DNA from: Canna indica
Taxonomy: Eukaryota > Streptophyta > Magnoliopsida > Zingiberales > Cannaceae
Direction of reading: 5' to 3'
DNA: 64,000 nt
Assembly: GCA_034359265.1 (NCBI GenBank)
Contig: CP136890.1
Location: 49,016,501-49,080,500 of the forward strand
Shown: positions 37,210 to 50,254 of the stretch, piece after piece
How positions within the stretch are numbered: the stretch's first letter is position 1
How the letters are laid out: each line of letters starts with the position of its first letter
Notes under the pieces: model-generated
The model's database searches: none
The model's input: the letters and a program-made list of their open reading frames with translations, nothing else
What the model was told of the DNA's origin: nothing
Position numbers and translations under genes: made by a program

Positions 37210-39208
37210 CACTGTGATGGGAGAAGTTGTTAATCGAGTTATTTTTGACAGACTAATGCAAAGAATTACACGGTTTTTCGAACAGAATGCTGAACGAAGC
37301 CTACTGATTGAACTTTTGGGTATCGACTCGAAACGACCAGAAATCTGAGTCCCGAGCGACTCCAGAACATTCATTGTGATGGGAGAAGTTGTTAATCGAG
37401 TTATTTTTGACAGACTAATGCAAGGAATTACTCGCTTTTTTGAACAGAATGTTGAACGAAGCCGACTGATTGATCTTCGGGGTATCGGCTCGAAACGCCC
37501 AGCAATCTGAGTCCCGAGCGACTCCAGAACATTCACTGTGATGGGAGAAGTTGTTAATCGAGTTATTTTTGACAGACTAATGCAAAGAATTGCAAGATTT
37601 TTTGAATAAAATCTTGAACGAAGACGACTGATTGATCTTCGGGGTATCGGCTCGAAACGCCCAGCAATCTGAGTCCCGAGCGACTCCAGAACATTCACTG
37701 TGATGGGAGAAGTTGTTAATCGAGTTATTTGTGATAGACTAATCCAAAGAATTGCCCAGCAATTCTGATTGAACTTCGGGGTATCAGCTCGAAACGCCCA
37801 GCAATCTTTGTCCCAAGATTTTTGACAGACTAATCCAAAGACTTTTGAATAGAATCTTGAACGAAGCCGACTGATTGAACTTCGGGGTATCGGCTCGAAA
37901 CGCACAGCAATCTGAGTCCCGAGCGACTCCAGAACATTCTCTGTGATGGGAGAAGTTGTTAATTGAGTTATTTTTGATAGACTAATGCATTGAATTACAC
38001 GGTTTTTCGAACAAAATGATGAACGAAGCCGACTGATTGAACTTCGGGGTATCAGCTCGAAACGCCCAGCAATCTTTGTCCCAAGCGACTCCAGAACATT
38101 CACTGTGATGGGAGAAGTTGTTAATCAAGTTATTTTTGACAGACTAATGCAATGAATTGCAAGATTTTTCGAATAGAATCTTGAACGAAGCCAACTGATT
38201 GAACTTCGGGGTATCGGCTCGAAACGCCCAGCAATCTGAGTCCCGAGCGACTCCAGAACATTCACTGTGATGGGAGAAGTTGTTAATCGAGTTATTTGTG
38301 ACAGACTAATGCAAAGAATTGCATGAATTTTCGAATAGAATCTTGAACGAAGACGACTGATTGAACTTCGGGGTATCGGCTCGAAACGCCCAGCAATCTG
38401 AGTCCCGAGCGACTCCGGAACATTCACTGTGATGGGAGAAGTTGTTAATCGAGTTATTTTTGATAGACTAATGCAAAGAATTGCAAGATTTTTTGAATAG
38501 AATCTTGAACGAAGTCGACTGATTGAACTTCGGGGTATCGGCTAGAAACGCCCAGCAATCTGAGTCCCGAGCGACTCCAGAACATTCACTGTGATGGGAG
38601 AAGTTGTTAATCGAGTTATTTGTGATAGACTAATCCAAAGAATTGCAAGATTTTTCGAAAAGAATCTTGAGCGAAGCCGACTGATTGAACTTCGGGGTAT
38701 CGGCTCGAAACGCACAGCAATCTGAGTCCCGAGCGACTCCAGAACATTCACTGTGATGGGAGAAGTTGTTAATCGAGTTATTTGTGATAGACTAATCCAA
38801 AGAATTGCAAGATTTTTCGAATAGAATCTTGAGCGAAGCCGACTGATTGAACTTCGGGGTATCGGCTCGAAACGCCCAGCAATCTGAGTCCCGAGCGACT
38901 CCAGAACATTCACTGTGATGGGAGAAGTTGTTAATCGAGTTATTTTTGACAGACTAATGCAAAGAATTGCAAGATTTTTCGAATATAATCTTGAACGAAG
39001 CCGACTGATTGAACTTCGGGGTATCAGCTCGAAACGCCCAGCAATCTTTGTCCCAAACGACTCCAGAACATTCACTGTGATGGGAGAAGTTGTTAATCGA
39101 GTTACTTTTGACAGACTAATGCAAAGAATTGCAAGATTTTTTGAATAGAATCTTGAACGAAGCCGACTGATTGAACTTCGGGGTATCGGCTCGAAACGCA
39201 CAGCAATC
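37210..39208. repeat. Satellite block with diverged monomers
   Basis: This contains one of the two most diverged monomer runs in the window (the other is its copy at 41179-42254). It has GAATTACACGGTTTTTCGAAC with CTACTGATTG and CTTTTGGGTATCG (about 37265-37325), AATGCAAGGAATTACTCGC (about 37420), the rearranged segment, TTATTTGTGATAGACTAATCC monomers (about 38620 and 38780) and GCATGAATTTTCG (about 38322). About 36790-38285 recurs at 40759-42254 (offset 3969). A stop-free plus-frame monomer is at 38915-39148 with GTATCAGCTCG. Confidence 0.8.
37741..37850 (+). repeat. Rearranged satellite segment, copy 1
   Basis: Normal order is broken at three joins. AATCCAAAGAATTGC jumps to CCAGCAATTCTGATTGAAC. 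ATCTTTGTCCCAAG jumps to ATTTTTGACAGAC. CCAAAGAC jumps to TTTTGAATAG. Anchor spacings here are 137 and 106 bp (37632, 37769, 37875) instead of 162 and 162. The two together are 243 bp, exactly 1.5 monomers, so 81 bp is missing overall and reading frames downstream are restored. Short shared words at the joins suggest microhomology-mediated deletion. Confidence 0.85.
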
Positions 39209-40399
39209 TAAGTCCCGAGCGACTCCAGAACATTCACTGTGATGGGAGAAGTTGTTAATGGAGTTATTTTTGATAGACTAATGCATTGAATTACACGGTT
39301 TTTCGAACAAAATGCTGAACGAAGCCGACTGATTGAACTTCGGTGTATCAGCTCGAAACGCCCGGCAATCTGAGTCCCGAGCGACTCTAGAACATTCACT
39401 GTGATGGGAGAAGTTATTAATCGAGTTATTTTTGACAGACTAATGCAAAGAATTACTCGCTTTTTCGAACAGAATGCTGAACGAAGCCGACTTATTGAAC
39501 TTCGGGGTATCGGCTCGAAACGCACAGCAATATGAGTCCCGAGCGACTCCAGAACATTCACTGTGATGGGAGAAGTTGTTAATCGAGTTATTTTTGACAG
39601 ACTAATGCAAAGAATTACTCGCTTTTTCGAACAGAATGCTGAACGAAGCCGACTGATTGAACTTCGGGGTATCGGCTCGAAACGCCCAGCAATCTGAGTC
39701 CCGAGCGACTCCAGAACATTCACTGTGATGGGAGAAGTTGTTAAACGAGTTATTTTTGACAGACTAATGCAAAGAATTGCAAGATTTTTCGAATAGAATC
39801 TTGAACGAAGCCGACTGATTGAACTTCGGGGTATCGGCTCGAAACGCACAGCAATCTGAGTCCCGAGCGACTCCAGAACATTCACTATGATGGGAGAAGT
39901 TGTTAATGGAGTTATTTTTGATAGACTAATGCATTGAATTACACGGTTTTTCGATCAAAATGCTGAACGAAGCCGACTGATTGAACTTCGGGGTATCAGC
40001 TCGAAACGCCCGGCAATCTGAGTCCCGAGCGACTCTAGAACATTCACTGTGATGGGAGAAGTTGTTAATCGAGTTATTTTTGACAGACTAATGCAAAGAA
40101 TTGCAAGATTTTTCGAATAGAATCTTGAACGAAGCCGACTGATTGAACTTCGGGGTATCGACTCGAAACGCCCAGCAATCTGAGTCCCGAGCGACTCCAG
40201 AACATTCGCTGTGATGGGAGAAGTTGTTAATCGAGTTATTTTTGACAGACTAATGCAAAGATTTGCAAGATTTTTCGAATAGAATCTTGAACGAAGCCGA
40301 CTGATTGAACTTCGGGGTATCGACTCGAAACGCCCAGCAATCTGAGTCCCGAGCGACTCCAAAACATTCACTGTGATGGGAGAAGTTGTTAATCGAGTT
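39209..40399. repeat. Duplicated block, copy 2 (3159-bp offset), start of an 810-bp tandem pair
   Basis: This repeats about 36050-37209 as described for that block. Its part from about 39590 onward also recurs 810 bp later (5 monomers): GTTAAACGAG is at about 39739 and 40549, CACTATGATGG at about 39885 and 40695, and TTTTTCGATCAAAATG at about 39949 and 40759. The same five monomers are therefore present three times between 36.4 and 41.2 kb. Confidence 0.82.
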
Positions 40400-42254
40400 A
40401 TTTTTGACAGACTAATGCAAAGAATTACTCGCTTTTTCGAACAGAATGCTGAACGAAGCCGACTGATTGAACTTCGGGGTATCGGCTCGAAACGCCCAGC
40501 AATCTGAGTCCCGAGCGACTCCAGAACATTCACTGTGATGGGAGAAGTTGTTAAACGAGTTATTTTTGACAGACTAATGCAAAGAATTGCAAGATTTTTC
40601 GAATAGAATCTTGAACGAAGCCGACTGATTGAACTTCGGGGTATCGGCTCGAAACGCACAGCAATCTGAGTCCCGAGCGACTCCAGAACATTCACTATGA
40701 TGGGAGAAGTTGTTAATGGAGTTATTTTTGATAGACTAATGCATTGAATTACACGGTTTTTCGATCAAAATGCTGAACGAAGCCGACTGATTGAACTTCG
40801 GGGTATCAGCTCGAAACGCCCGGCAATCTGAGTCCCGAGCGACTCTAGAACATTCACTGTGATGGGAGAAGTTGTTAATCGAGTTATTTTTGACAGACTA
40901 ATGCAAAGAATTGCAAGATTTTTCGAATAGAATCTTGAACGAAGCCGACTGATTGAACTTCGGGGTATCGACTCGAAACGCCCAGCAATCTGAGTCCCGA
41001 GCGACTCCAGAACATTCGCTGTGATGGGAGAAGTTGTTAATCGAGTTATTTTTGACAGACTAATGCAAAGATTTGCAAGATTTTTCGAATAGAATCTTGA
41101 ACGAAGCCGACTGATTGAACTTCGGGGTATCGACTCGAAACGCCCAGCAATCTGAGTCCCGAGCGACTCCAAAACATTCACTGTGATGGGAGAAGTTGTT
41201 AATCGAGTTATTTTTGACAGACTAATGCAAAGAATTACACGGTTTTTCGAACAGAATGCTGAACGAAGCCTACTGATTGAACTTTTGGGTATCGACTCGA
41301 AACGACCAGAAATCTGAGTCCCGAGCGACTCCAGAACATTCATTGTGATGGGAGAAGTTGTTAATCGAGTTATTTTTGACAGACTAATGCAAGGAATTAC
41401 TCGCTTTTTCGAACAGAATGTTGAACGAAGCCGACTGATTGATCTTCGGGGTATCGGCTCGAAACGCCCAGCAATCTGAGTCCCGAGCGACTCCAGAACA
41501 TTCACTGTGATGGGAGAAGTTGTTAATCGAGTTATTTTTGACAGACTAATGCAAAGAATTGCAAGATTTTTTGAATAAAATCTTGAACGAAGACGACTGA
41601 TTGATCTTCGGGGTATCGGCTCGAAACGCCCAGCAATCTGAGTCCCGAGCGACTCCAGAACATTCACTGTGATGGGAGAAGTTGTTAATCGAGTTATTTG
41701 TGATAGACTAATCCAAAGAATTGCCCAGCAATTCTGATTGAACTTCGGGGTATCAGCTCGAAACGCCCAGCAATCTTTGTCCCAAGATTTTTGACAGACT
41801 AATCCAAAGACTTTTGAATAGAATCTTGAACGAAGCCGACTGATTGAACTTCGGGGTATCGGCTCGAAACGCACAGCAATCTGAGTCCCGAGCGACTCCA
41901 GAACATTCACTGTGATGGGAGAAGATGTTAATTGAGTTATTTTTGATAGACTAATGCATTGAATTACACGGTTTTTCGAACAAAATGCTGAACGAAGCCG
42001 ACTGATTGAACTTCGGGGTATCAGCTCGAAACGCCCAGCAATCTTTGTCCCAAGCGACTCCAGAACATTCACTGTGATGGGAGAAGTTGTTAATCAAGTT
42101 ATTTTTGACAGACTAATGCAATGAATTGCAAGATTTTTCGAATAGAATCTTGAACGAAGCCAACTGATTGAACTTCGGGGTATCGGCTCGAAACGCCCAG
42201 CAATCTGAGTCCCGAGCGACTCCAGAACATTCACTGTGATGGGAGAAGTTCTTA
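40400..42254. repeat. Duplicated block, third copy plus second copy of the diverged run
   Basis: Up to about 41210 it repeats 39590-40399. From about 40759 to 42254 it is a near-identical copy of 36790-38285 at 3969 bp offset, including the rearranged segment. Differences from the first copy are few, for example GAAGATGTTAATTG here (about 41932) against GAAGTTGTTAATTG, and AAAATGCTGAACG against AAAATGATGAACG. The match ends where this copy reads GATAGACTAATCC and the first reads GACAGACTAATGC. Confidence 0.85.
41710..41819 (+). repeat. Rearranged satellite segment, copy 2
   Basis: This has the same three joins as 37741-37850, at an offset of 3969 bp and with the same bases at each junction. 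The two copies therefore derive from one rearrangement that was later duplicated together with its flanks, not from two separate events. Confidence 0.85.
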
Positions 42255-43933
42255 ATCGAGTTATTTGTGATAGACTAATCCAAAGAATTGCAAGATTTTT
42301 CGAATAGAATCTTGAGCGAAGCCGACTGATTGAACTTCAGGGTATCGGCTCGAAACGCCCAGCAATCTGAGTCCCGAGCGACTCCAGAACATTCACTGTG
42401 ATGGGAGAAGTTGTTAATGGAGTTATTTTTGATAGACTAATGCATTGAATTACACGGTTTTTCGAACAAAATGCTGAACGAAGCCGACTGATTGAACTTC
42501 GGGGTATCAGCTCGAAACGCCCGGCAATCTGAGTCCCGAGCGACTCTAGAACATTCACTGTGATGGGAGAAGTTGTTAATCGAGTTATTTTTGACAGACT
42601 AATGCAAAGAATTGCAAGATTTTTCGAATAGAATCTTGAACGAAGCCGACTGATTGAACTTCGTGGTATCGGCTCGAAACGCACAGCAATCTGAGTCCCG
42701 AGCGACTCCAGAACATTCACTGTGATGGGAGAAGTTGTTAATCGAGTTATTTTTGACAGACTAATGCAAAGAATTGCAAGATTTTTCGAATAGAATCTTG
42801 AACGAAGCCGACTGATTGAACTTCGGGGTATCGGCTCGAAACGCCCAGCAATCTGAGTCCCGAGCGACTCCAGAACATTCACTGTGATGGGAGAAGTTGT
42901 TAATGGAGTTATTTTTGATAGACTAATGCATTGAATTACACGGTTTTTCGAACAAAATGCTGAACGAAGCCGACTGATTGAACTTCGGGGTATCAGCTCG
43001 AAACGCCCGGCAATCTGAGTCCCGAGCGACTCTAGAACATTCACTGTGATGGGAGAAGTTATTAATCGAGTTATTTTTGACAGACTAATGCAAAGAATTG
43101 CAAGATTTTTTGAATAGAATCTTCAACGAAGACGACTGATTGAATTTCGGGGTATCGGCTCGAAACGCCCAGCAATCTGAGTCCCGAGCGACTCCAGAAC
43201 ATTCACTGTGATGGGAGAAGTTGTTAATCGAGTTACTTTTGATAGACTAATGCAAAGAATTGCAAGATTTTTTGAATAGAATCTTGAACGAAGCCGACTG
43301 ATTGAACTTCGGGGGTATCGGCTCGAAACGCCCAGCAATCTGAGTCCCGAGCGACTCCAGAACATTAACTGTGATGGGAGAAGTTGTTAATCGAGTTATT
43401 TTTGACAGACTAATGCAATGAATTGCAAGATTTTTCGAATAAAATCTTGAACGAAGCCAACTGATTGAACTTCGGGGTATCGGCTCGAAACGCCCAGCAA
43501 TCTGAGTCCCGAGCGACTCCAGAACATTCACTGTGATGGGAGAAGTTGTTAATGGAGTTATTTTTGATAGACTAATGCATTGAATTACACGGTTTTTCGA
43601 ACAAAATGCTGAACGAAGCCGACTGATTGAACTTCGGGGTATCAGCTCGAAACGCCCGGCAATCTGAGTCCCGAGCGACTCTAGAACATTCACTGTGATG
43701 GGAGAAGTTGTTAATCGAGTTATTTTTGACAGACTAATGCAAAGAATTGCAAGATTTTTTGAATAGAATCTTCAACGAAGACGACTGATTGAATTTCGGG
43801 GTATCGGCTCGAAACGCCCAGCAATCTGAGTCCCGAGCGACTCTAGAACATTCACTGTGATGGGAGAAGTTGTTAATCGAGTTATTTTTGACAAACTAAT
43901 GCAAAGAATTGCAAGATTTTTTGAATAGAATCT
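42255..43933. repeat. Satellite segment; first CGGGGGTATCGG insertion monomers
   Basis: Monomers with TACACGGTTTTTCGAAC (no extra G) and GGCAATCTGAGTCCCGAGCG alternate with TTGCAAG types. Near 43311 the run of four G in the anchor becomes five, adding one base. It recurs at about 44122 (811 bp later, five monomers plus one). About 43123-43760 matches 43934-44571. A CAATGAATTGC change (stop codon in the plus frame) near 43416 travels with this unit. Confidence 0.78.
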
Positions 43934-46900
43934 TCAACGAAGACGACTGATTGAATTTCGGGGTATCGGCTCGAAACGCCCAGCAATCTGAGTCCCGAGC
44001 GACTCCAGAACATTCACTGTGATGGGAGAAGTTGTTAATCGAGTTACTTTTGATAGACTAATGCAAAGAATTGCAAGATTTTTTGAATAGAATCTTGAAC
44101 GAAGCGGACTGATTGAACTTCGGGGGTATCGGCTCGAAACGCCCAGCAATCTGAGTCCCGAGCGACTCCAGAACATTAACTGTGATGGGAGAAGTTGTTA
44201 ATCGAGTTATTTTTGACAGACTAATGCAATGAATTGCAAGATTTTTCGAATAAAATCTTGAACGAAGCCAACTGATTGAACTTCGGGGTATCGGCTCGAA
44301 ACGCCCAGCAATCTGAGTCCCGAGCGACTCCAGAACATTCACTGTGATGGGAGAAGTTGTTAATGGAGTTATTTTTGATAGACTAATGCATTGAATTACA
44401 CGGTTTTTCGAACAAAATGCTGAACGAAGCCGACTGATTGAACTTCGGGGTATCAGCTCGAAACGCCCGGCAATCTGAGTCCCGAGCGACTCTAGAACAT
44501 TCACTGTGATGGGAGAAGTTGTTAATCGAGTTATTTTTGACAGACTAATGCAAAGAATTGCAAGATTTTTTGAATAGAATCTTGAACGAAGACGACTGAT
44601 TGAATTTCGGGGTATCGGCTCGAAACGCCCAGCAATCTGAGTCCCGAGCGACTCCAGAACATTCACTGTGATGGGAGAAGTTGTTAATCGAGTTACTTTT
44701 GATAGACTAATGCAAAGAATTGCAAGATTTTTTGAATAGAATCTTGAACGAAGCCGACTGATTGAACTTCGGGGTATCGACTCGAAACGCCCAGCAATCT
44801 GAGTCCCGAGCGACTCCAGAACATTCACTGTGATGGGAGAAGTTGTTAATCGAGTTATTTTTGACAGACTAATGCAAAGAATTACTCGCTTTTTCGAACA
44901 GAATGCTGAACGAAGCCGACTGATTGATCTTCGGGGTATCGGCTCGAAACGCCCAGCAATTTGAGTCCCGAGCGACTCCAGAACATTCACTGTGATGGGA
45001 GAAGTTGTTAATCGAGTTATTTTTGACAGACTAATGCAAAGAATTGCAATATTTTTCGAATAGAATCTTGAACAAAGCCGATTGATTGAACTTCGGGGTA
45101 TCGGCTCGAAACGCACAGCAATCTGAGTCCCGAGCGACTCCAGAACATTCACTGTGATGGGAGAAGTTGTTAATGGAGTTATTTTTGATAGACTAATGCA
45201 TTGAATTACACGGTTTTTCGAACAAAATGCTGAACGAAGCCGACTGATTGAACTTCGGGGTATCAGCTCGAAACGCCCGGCAATCTGAGTCCCGAGCGAC
45301 TCTAGAACATTCACTGTGATGGGAGAAGTTGTTAATCGAGTTATTTTTGACAGACTAATGCAAAGAATTGCAAGATTTTTTGAATAGAATCTTGAACGAA
45401 GACGACTGATTGAATTTCGGGGTATCGGCTCGAAACGCCCAGCAATCTGAGTCCCGAGCGACTCCAGAACATTCACTGTGATGGGAGAAGTTGTTAATCG
45501 AGTTACTTTTGATAGACTAATGCAAAGAATTGCAAGATTTTTTGAATAGAATCTTGAACGAAGCCGACTGATTGAACTTCGGGGGTATCGGCTCGAAACG
45601 CCCAGCAATCTGAGTCCCGAGCGACTCCAGAACATTAACTGTGATGGGAGAAGTTGTTAATCGAGTTATTTTTGACAGACTAATGCAATGAATTGCAAGA
45701 TTTTTCGAATAAAATCTTGAACGAAGCCAACTGGTTGAACTTCGGGGTATCGGCTCGAAACGCCCAGCAATCTGAGTCCCGAGCGACTCCAGAACATTCA
45801 CTGTGATGGGAGAAGTTGTTAATGGAGTTATTTTTGATAGACTAATGCATTGAATTACACGGTTTTTCGAACAAAAGGCTGAACGAAGCCGACTGATTGA
45901 ACTTCGGTGTATCAGCTCGAAACGCCCGGCAATCTGAGTTCCGAGCGACTCTAGAACATTCACTGTGATGGGAGAAGTTGTTAATCGAGTTATTTTTGAC
46001 AGACTAAAACAAAGAATTACTCGCTTTTTCGAACAGAATGCTGAACGAAGCCGAATGATTGAACTTCGGGGTATCGGCTCGAAACGCACAGCAATCTGAG
46101 TCCCGAGCGACTCCAGAACATTCACTGTGATTGGAGAAGTTGTTAATCGAGTTATTTTTGACAGACTAATGCAAAGAATTACTCGCTTTTTCGAACAGAA
46201 TGCTGAACGAAGCCGACTGATTGAACTTCGGGGTATCGGCTCGAAACGCCCAGCAATCTGAGTCCCGAGCGACTCCAGAACATTCACTGTGATGGGAGAA
46301 GTTGTTAATCGAGTTATTTTTGACAGACTAATGCAAAGAATTGCAAGATTTTTCGAATAGAATCTTGAACGAAGCCGACTGATTGAACTTCGGGGTATCG
46401 GCTCGAAACGCACAGCAATCTGAGTCCCGAGCGACTCCAGAACATTCACTGTGATGGGAGAAGTTGTTAATCGAGTTATTTTTGACAGACTAATGCAAAG
46501 AATTACTCGCTTTTTCGAACAGAATGCTGAACGAAGCCGACTGATTGAACTTCGGGGTATCGGCTCGAAACGCACAGCAATCTGAGTCCCGAGCGACTCC
46601 AGAACATTCACTGTGATGGGAGAAGTTGTTAATCGAGTTATTTTTGACAGACTAATGCAAAGAATTACTCGCTTTTTCGAACAGAATCTTGAACGAAGCT
46701 GACTGATTGAACTTCGGGGTATCGGCTCGAAACGCACAGCAATCTGAGTCCCGAGCGACTCCAGAACATTCACTGTGATGGGAGAAGTTGTTAATGGAGT
46801 TATTTTTGACAGACTAATGCAAAGAATTGCAAGATTTTTCGAATAGAATCTTGAACGAAGCCGACTGATTGAACTTCGGGGTATCGGCTCGAAACGCACA

Positions 46901-48520
46901 GCAATTTGAGTCCCGAGCGACTCCAGAACATTCACTGTGATGGGAGAAGTTGTTAATCGAGTTTTTTTTGACAGACTAATGCAAAGAATTGCAAGATTTT
47001 TCGAACAGAATGCTGAACGAAGCCGACTGAATGAACTTCGGGGTATCGGCTCGAAACGCCCAGCAATTTGAGTCCCGAGCGACTCCAGAACATTCACTGT
47101 GATGGGAGAAGTTGTTAATCGAGTTATTTTTGACAGACTAATGCAAAGAATTGCAAGATTTTTCGAATAGAATCTTGAACGAAGCCGACTGATTGAACTT
47201 CGGGGTATCGGCTCGAAACGCACAGCAATCTGAGTCCCGAGCGACTCCAGAACATTCACTGTGATGGGAGAAGTTGTTAATGGAGTTATTTTTGATAGAC
47301 TAATGCATTGAATTACACGGTTTTTCGAACAAAATGCTGAACGAAGCCGACTGATTGAACTTCGGGGTATCAGCTCGAAACGCCCGGCAATCTGAGTCCC
47401 GAGCGACTCTAGAACATTCACTGTGATGGGAGAAGTTGTTAATCGAGTTATTTTTGACAGACTAATGCAAAGAATTGCAAGATCTTTCGAATAAAATCTT
47501 GAACGAAGCCGACTGATTGAACTTCGGGGTATGGACTCGAAACGCCCAGCAATCTGAGTCCCGAGCGACTCCAGAACATTCACTGTGATGGGAGAAGTTG
47601 TTAATCGAGTTATTTTTGACAGACTAATGCAAAGAATTGCAAGATTTTTCGAATAGAATCTTCAACGAAGACGACTGATTGAATTTCGGGGTATCGGCTC
47701 GAAACGCCCAGCAATCTGAGTCCCGAGCGACTCCAGAACATTCACTGTGATGGGAGAAGTTGTTAATCGAGTTATTTTTGACAGACTAATGCAAAGAATT
47801 GCAAGATTTTTCGAATAGAATCTTGAACGAAGCCGACTGATTGAACTTCGGGGTATCAGCTCGAAACGCACAGCAATCTGAGTTCCGAGCGACTCCAGAA
47901 CATTCACTGTGATGGGAGAAGTTGTTAATCGAGTTATTTTTGACAGACTAATGCAAAGAATTGCAAGATTTTTCGAATAGAATCTTGAACGAAGCCGACT
48001 GATTGAACTTCGGGGTATCAGCTCGAAACGCACAGCAATCTGAGTCCCGAGCGACTCCAGAACATTCACTGTGATGGGATAAGTTGTTAATGGAGTTATT
48101 TTTGATAGACTAATGCATTGAATTACACGGTTTTTCGAACAAAATACTGAACGAAGCCGACTGATTGAACTTCGGTGTATCAGCTCGAAACGCCCGGCAA
48201 TCTGAGTCCCGAGCGACTCTAGAACATTCACTGTGATGGGAGAAGTTGTTAATCGAGTTATTTTTGACAGACTAATACAAAGAATTACTCGCTTTTTCGA
48301 ACAGAATGCTGAACGAAGCCGACTGATTGAACTTCGGGGTATCGGCTCGAAACGCACAGCAATCTGAGTCCCGAGCGACTCCAGAACATTCACTGTGATG
48401 GGAGAAGTTGTTAATCGAGTTATTTTTGACAGACTAATGCAAAGAATTACTCGCTTTTTCGAACAGAATGCTGAACGAAGCCGACTGATTGAACTTCGGG
48501 GTATCGGCTCGAAACGCCAA
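43934..48520. repeat. Long HOR segment, proximal copy (partner at about 58033-62619)
   Basis: About 44058-48520 is repeated at 58157-62619, offset 14099 bp (87 monomers plus 5). Private markers at exactly this offset are CCAACTGGTTGAAC (45728 and 59827), GAACGAAGCTGACTG (46690 and 60789) and the eight-T run in CGAGTTTTTTTTGAC (about 46969 and 61068). The segment contains G5-anchor insertions near 44122 and 45590, and is rich in ACTCGC monomers with GAACAGAATGCTGAACG. Point differences exist, for example AAAAGGCTGAACG (45876) against AAAATGCTGAACG. Confidence 0.85.
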
Positions 48521-50254
48521 GCAATCTGAGTCCCGAGCGACTCCAGAACATTCACTGTGATGGGAGAAGTTGTTAATCGAGTTATTTTTGACAGACTAAT
48601 GCAAAGAATTGCAAGATTTTTCGAATAGAATCTTCAACGAAGACGACTGATTGAATTTCGGGGTATCGGCTCGAAACGCCCAGCAATCTGAGTCCCGAGC
48701 GACTCCAGAACATTCACTGTGATGGGAGAAGTTGTTAATGGAGTTATTTTTGATAGACTAATGCATTGAATTACACGGTTTTTCGAACAAAATGCTGAAC
48801 GAAGCCGACTGATTGAACTTCGGGGTATCAGCTCGAAACGCCCGGCAATCTGAGTCCCGAGCGACTCTAGAACATTCACTGTGATGGGAGAAGTTGTTAA
48901 TCGAGTTATTTTTGACAGACTAATGCAAAGAATTGCAAGATTTTTTGAATAGAATCTTCAACGAAGACGACTGATTGAATTTCGGGGTATCGGCTCGAAA
49001 CGCCCAGCAATCTGAGTCCCGAGCGACTCTAGAACATTCACTGTGATGGGAGAAGTTGTTAATCGAGTTATTTTTGACAGACTAATGCAAAGAATTGCAA
49101 GATTTTTTGAATAGAATCTTCAACGAAGACGACTGATTGAATTTCGGGGTATCGGCTCGAAACGCCCAGCAATCTGAGTCCCGAGCGACTCCAGAACATT
49201 CACTGTGATGGGAGAAGTTGTTAATCGAGTTACTTTTGATAGACTAATGCAAAGAATTGCAAGATTTTTTGAATAGAATCTTGAACGAAGCCGACTGATT
49301 GAACTTCGGGGGTATCGGCTCGAAACGCCCAGCAATCTGAGTCCCGAGCGACTCCAGAACATTAACTGTGATGGGAGAAGTTGTTAATCGAGTTATTTTT
49401 GACAGACTAATGCAATGAATTGCAAGATTTTTCGAATAAAATCTTGAACGAAGCCAACTGATTGAACTTCGGGGTATCGGCTCGAAACGCCCAGCAATCT
49501 GAGTCCCGAGCGACTCCAGAACATTCACTGTGATGGGAGAAGTTGTTAATGGAGTTATTTTTGATAGACTAATGCATTGAATTACACGGTTTTTCGAACA
49601 AAATGCTGAACGAAGCCGACTGATTGAACTTCGGTGTATCAGCTCGAAACGCCCGGCAATCTGAGTCCCGAGCGACTCTAGAACATTCACTGTGATGGGA
49701 GAAGTTATTAATCGAGTTATTTTTGACAGACTAATGCAAAGAATTACTCGCTTTTTCGAACAGAATGCTGAACGAAGCCGACTTATTGAACTTCGGGGTA
49801 TCGGCACGAAACGCACAGCAATATGAGTCCCGAGCGACTCCAGAACATTCACTGTGATGGGAGAAGTTGTTAATCGAGTTATTTTTGACAGACTAATGCA
49901 AAGAATTACTTGCTTTTTCGAACAGAATGCTGAACGAAGCCGACTGATTGAACTTCGGGGTATCGGCTCGAAACGCCCAGCAATCTGAGTCCCGAGCGAC
50001 TCCAGAACATTCACTGTGATGGGAGAAGTTGTTAATGGAGTTATTTTTGATAGACTAATGCATTGAATTACACGGTTTTTCGAACAAAATGCTGAACCAA
50101 GCCGACTGATTGAACTTCGGGGTATCAGCTCGAAACGCCCGGCAATCTGAGTCCCGAGCGACTCTAGAACATTCACTGTGATGGGAGAAGTTGTTAATCG
50201 AGTTATTTTTGACAGACTAATGCAAAGAATTGCAAGATTTTTTGAATAGAATCT
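47662..50254. repeat. 16-mer HOR (2593 bp), copy 1
   Basis: The unit is 16 x 162 + 1; the extra base is the G5 anchor near 49309. It starts at CTTCAACGAAGACGAC. Private markers repeated in all three copies are GATGGGATAAGTTG (about 48075), GTATCGGCACGAAACG (about 49801), GAATTACTTGC (about 49905) and GCTGAACCAAGCC (about 50092). GCCAAGCAATC near 48518 is shared with the 55440 copy but not with the 50255 copy. Confidence 0.9.

Noticed and set aside
37741..37850. Transposon insertion or excision footprint
   Set aside because: All bases in the segment can be assigned to the monomer in altered order. There is no foreign sequence, target-site duplication or terminal inverted repeat.
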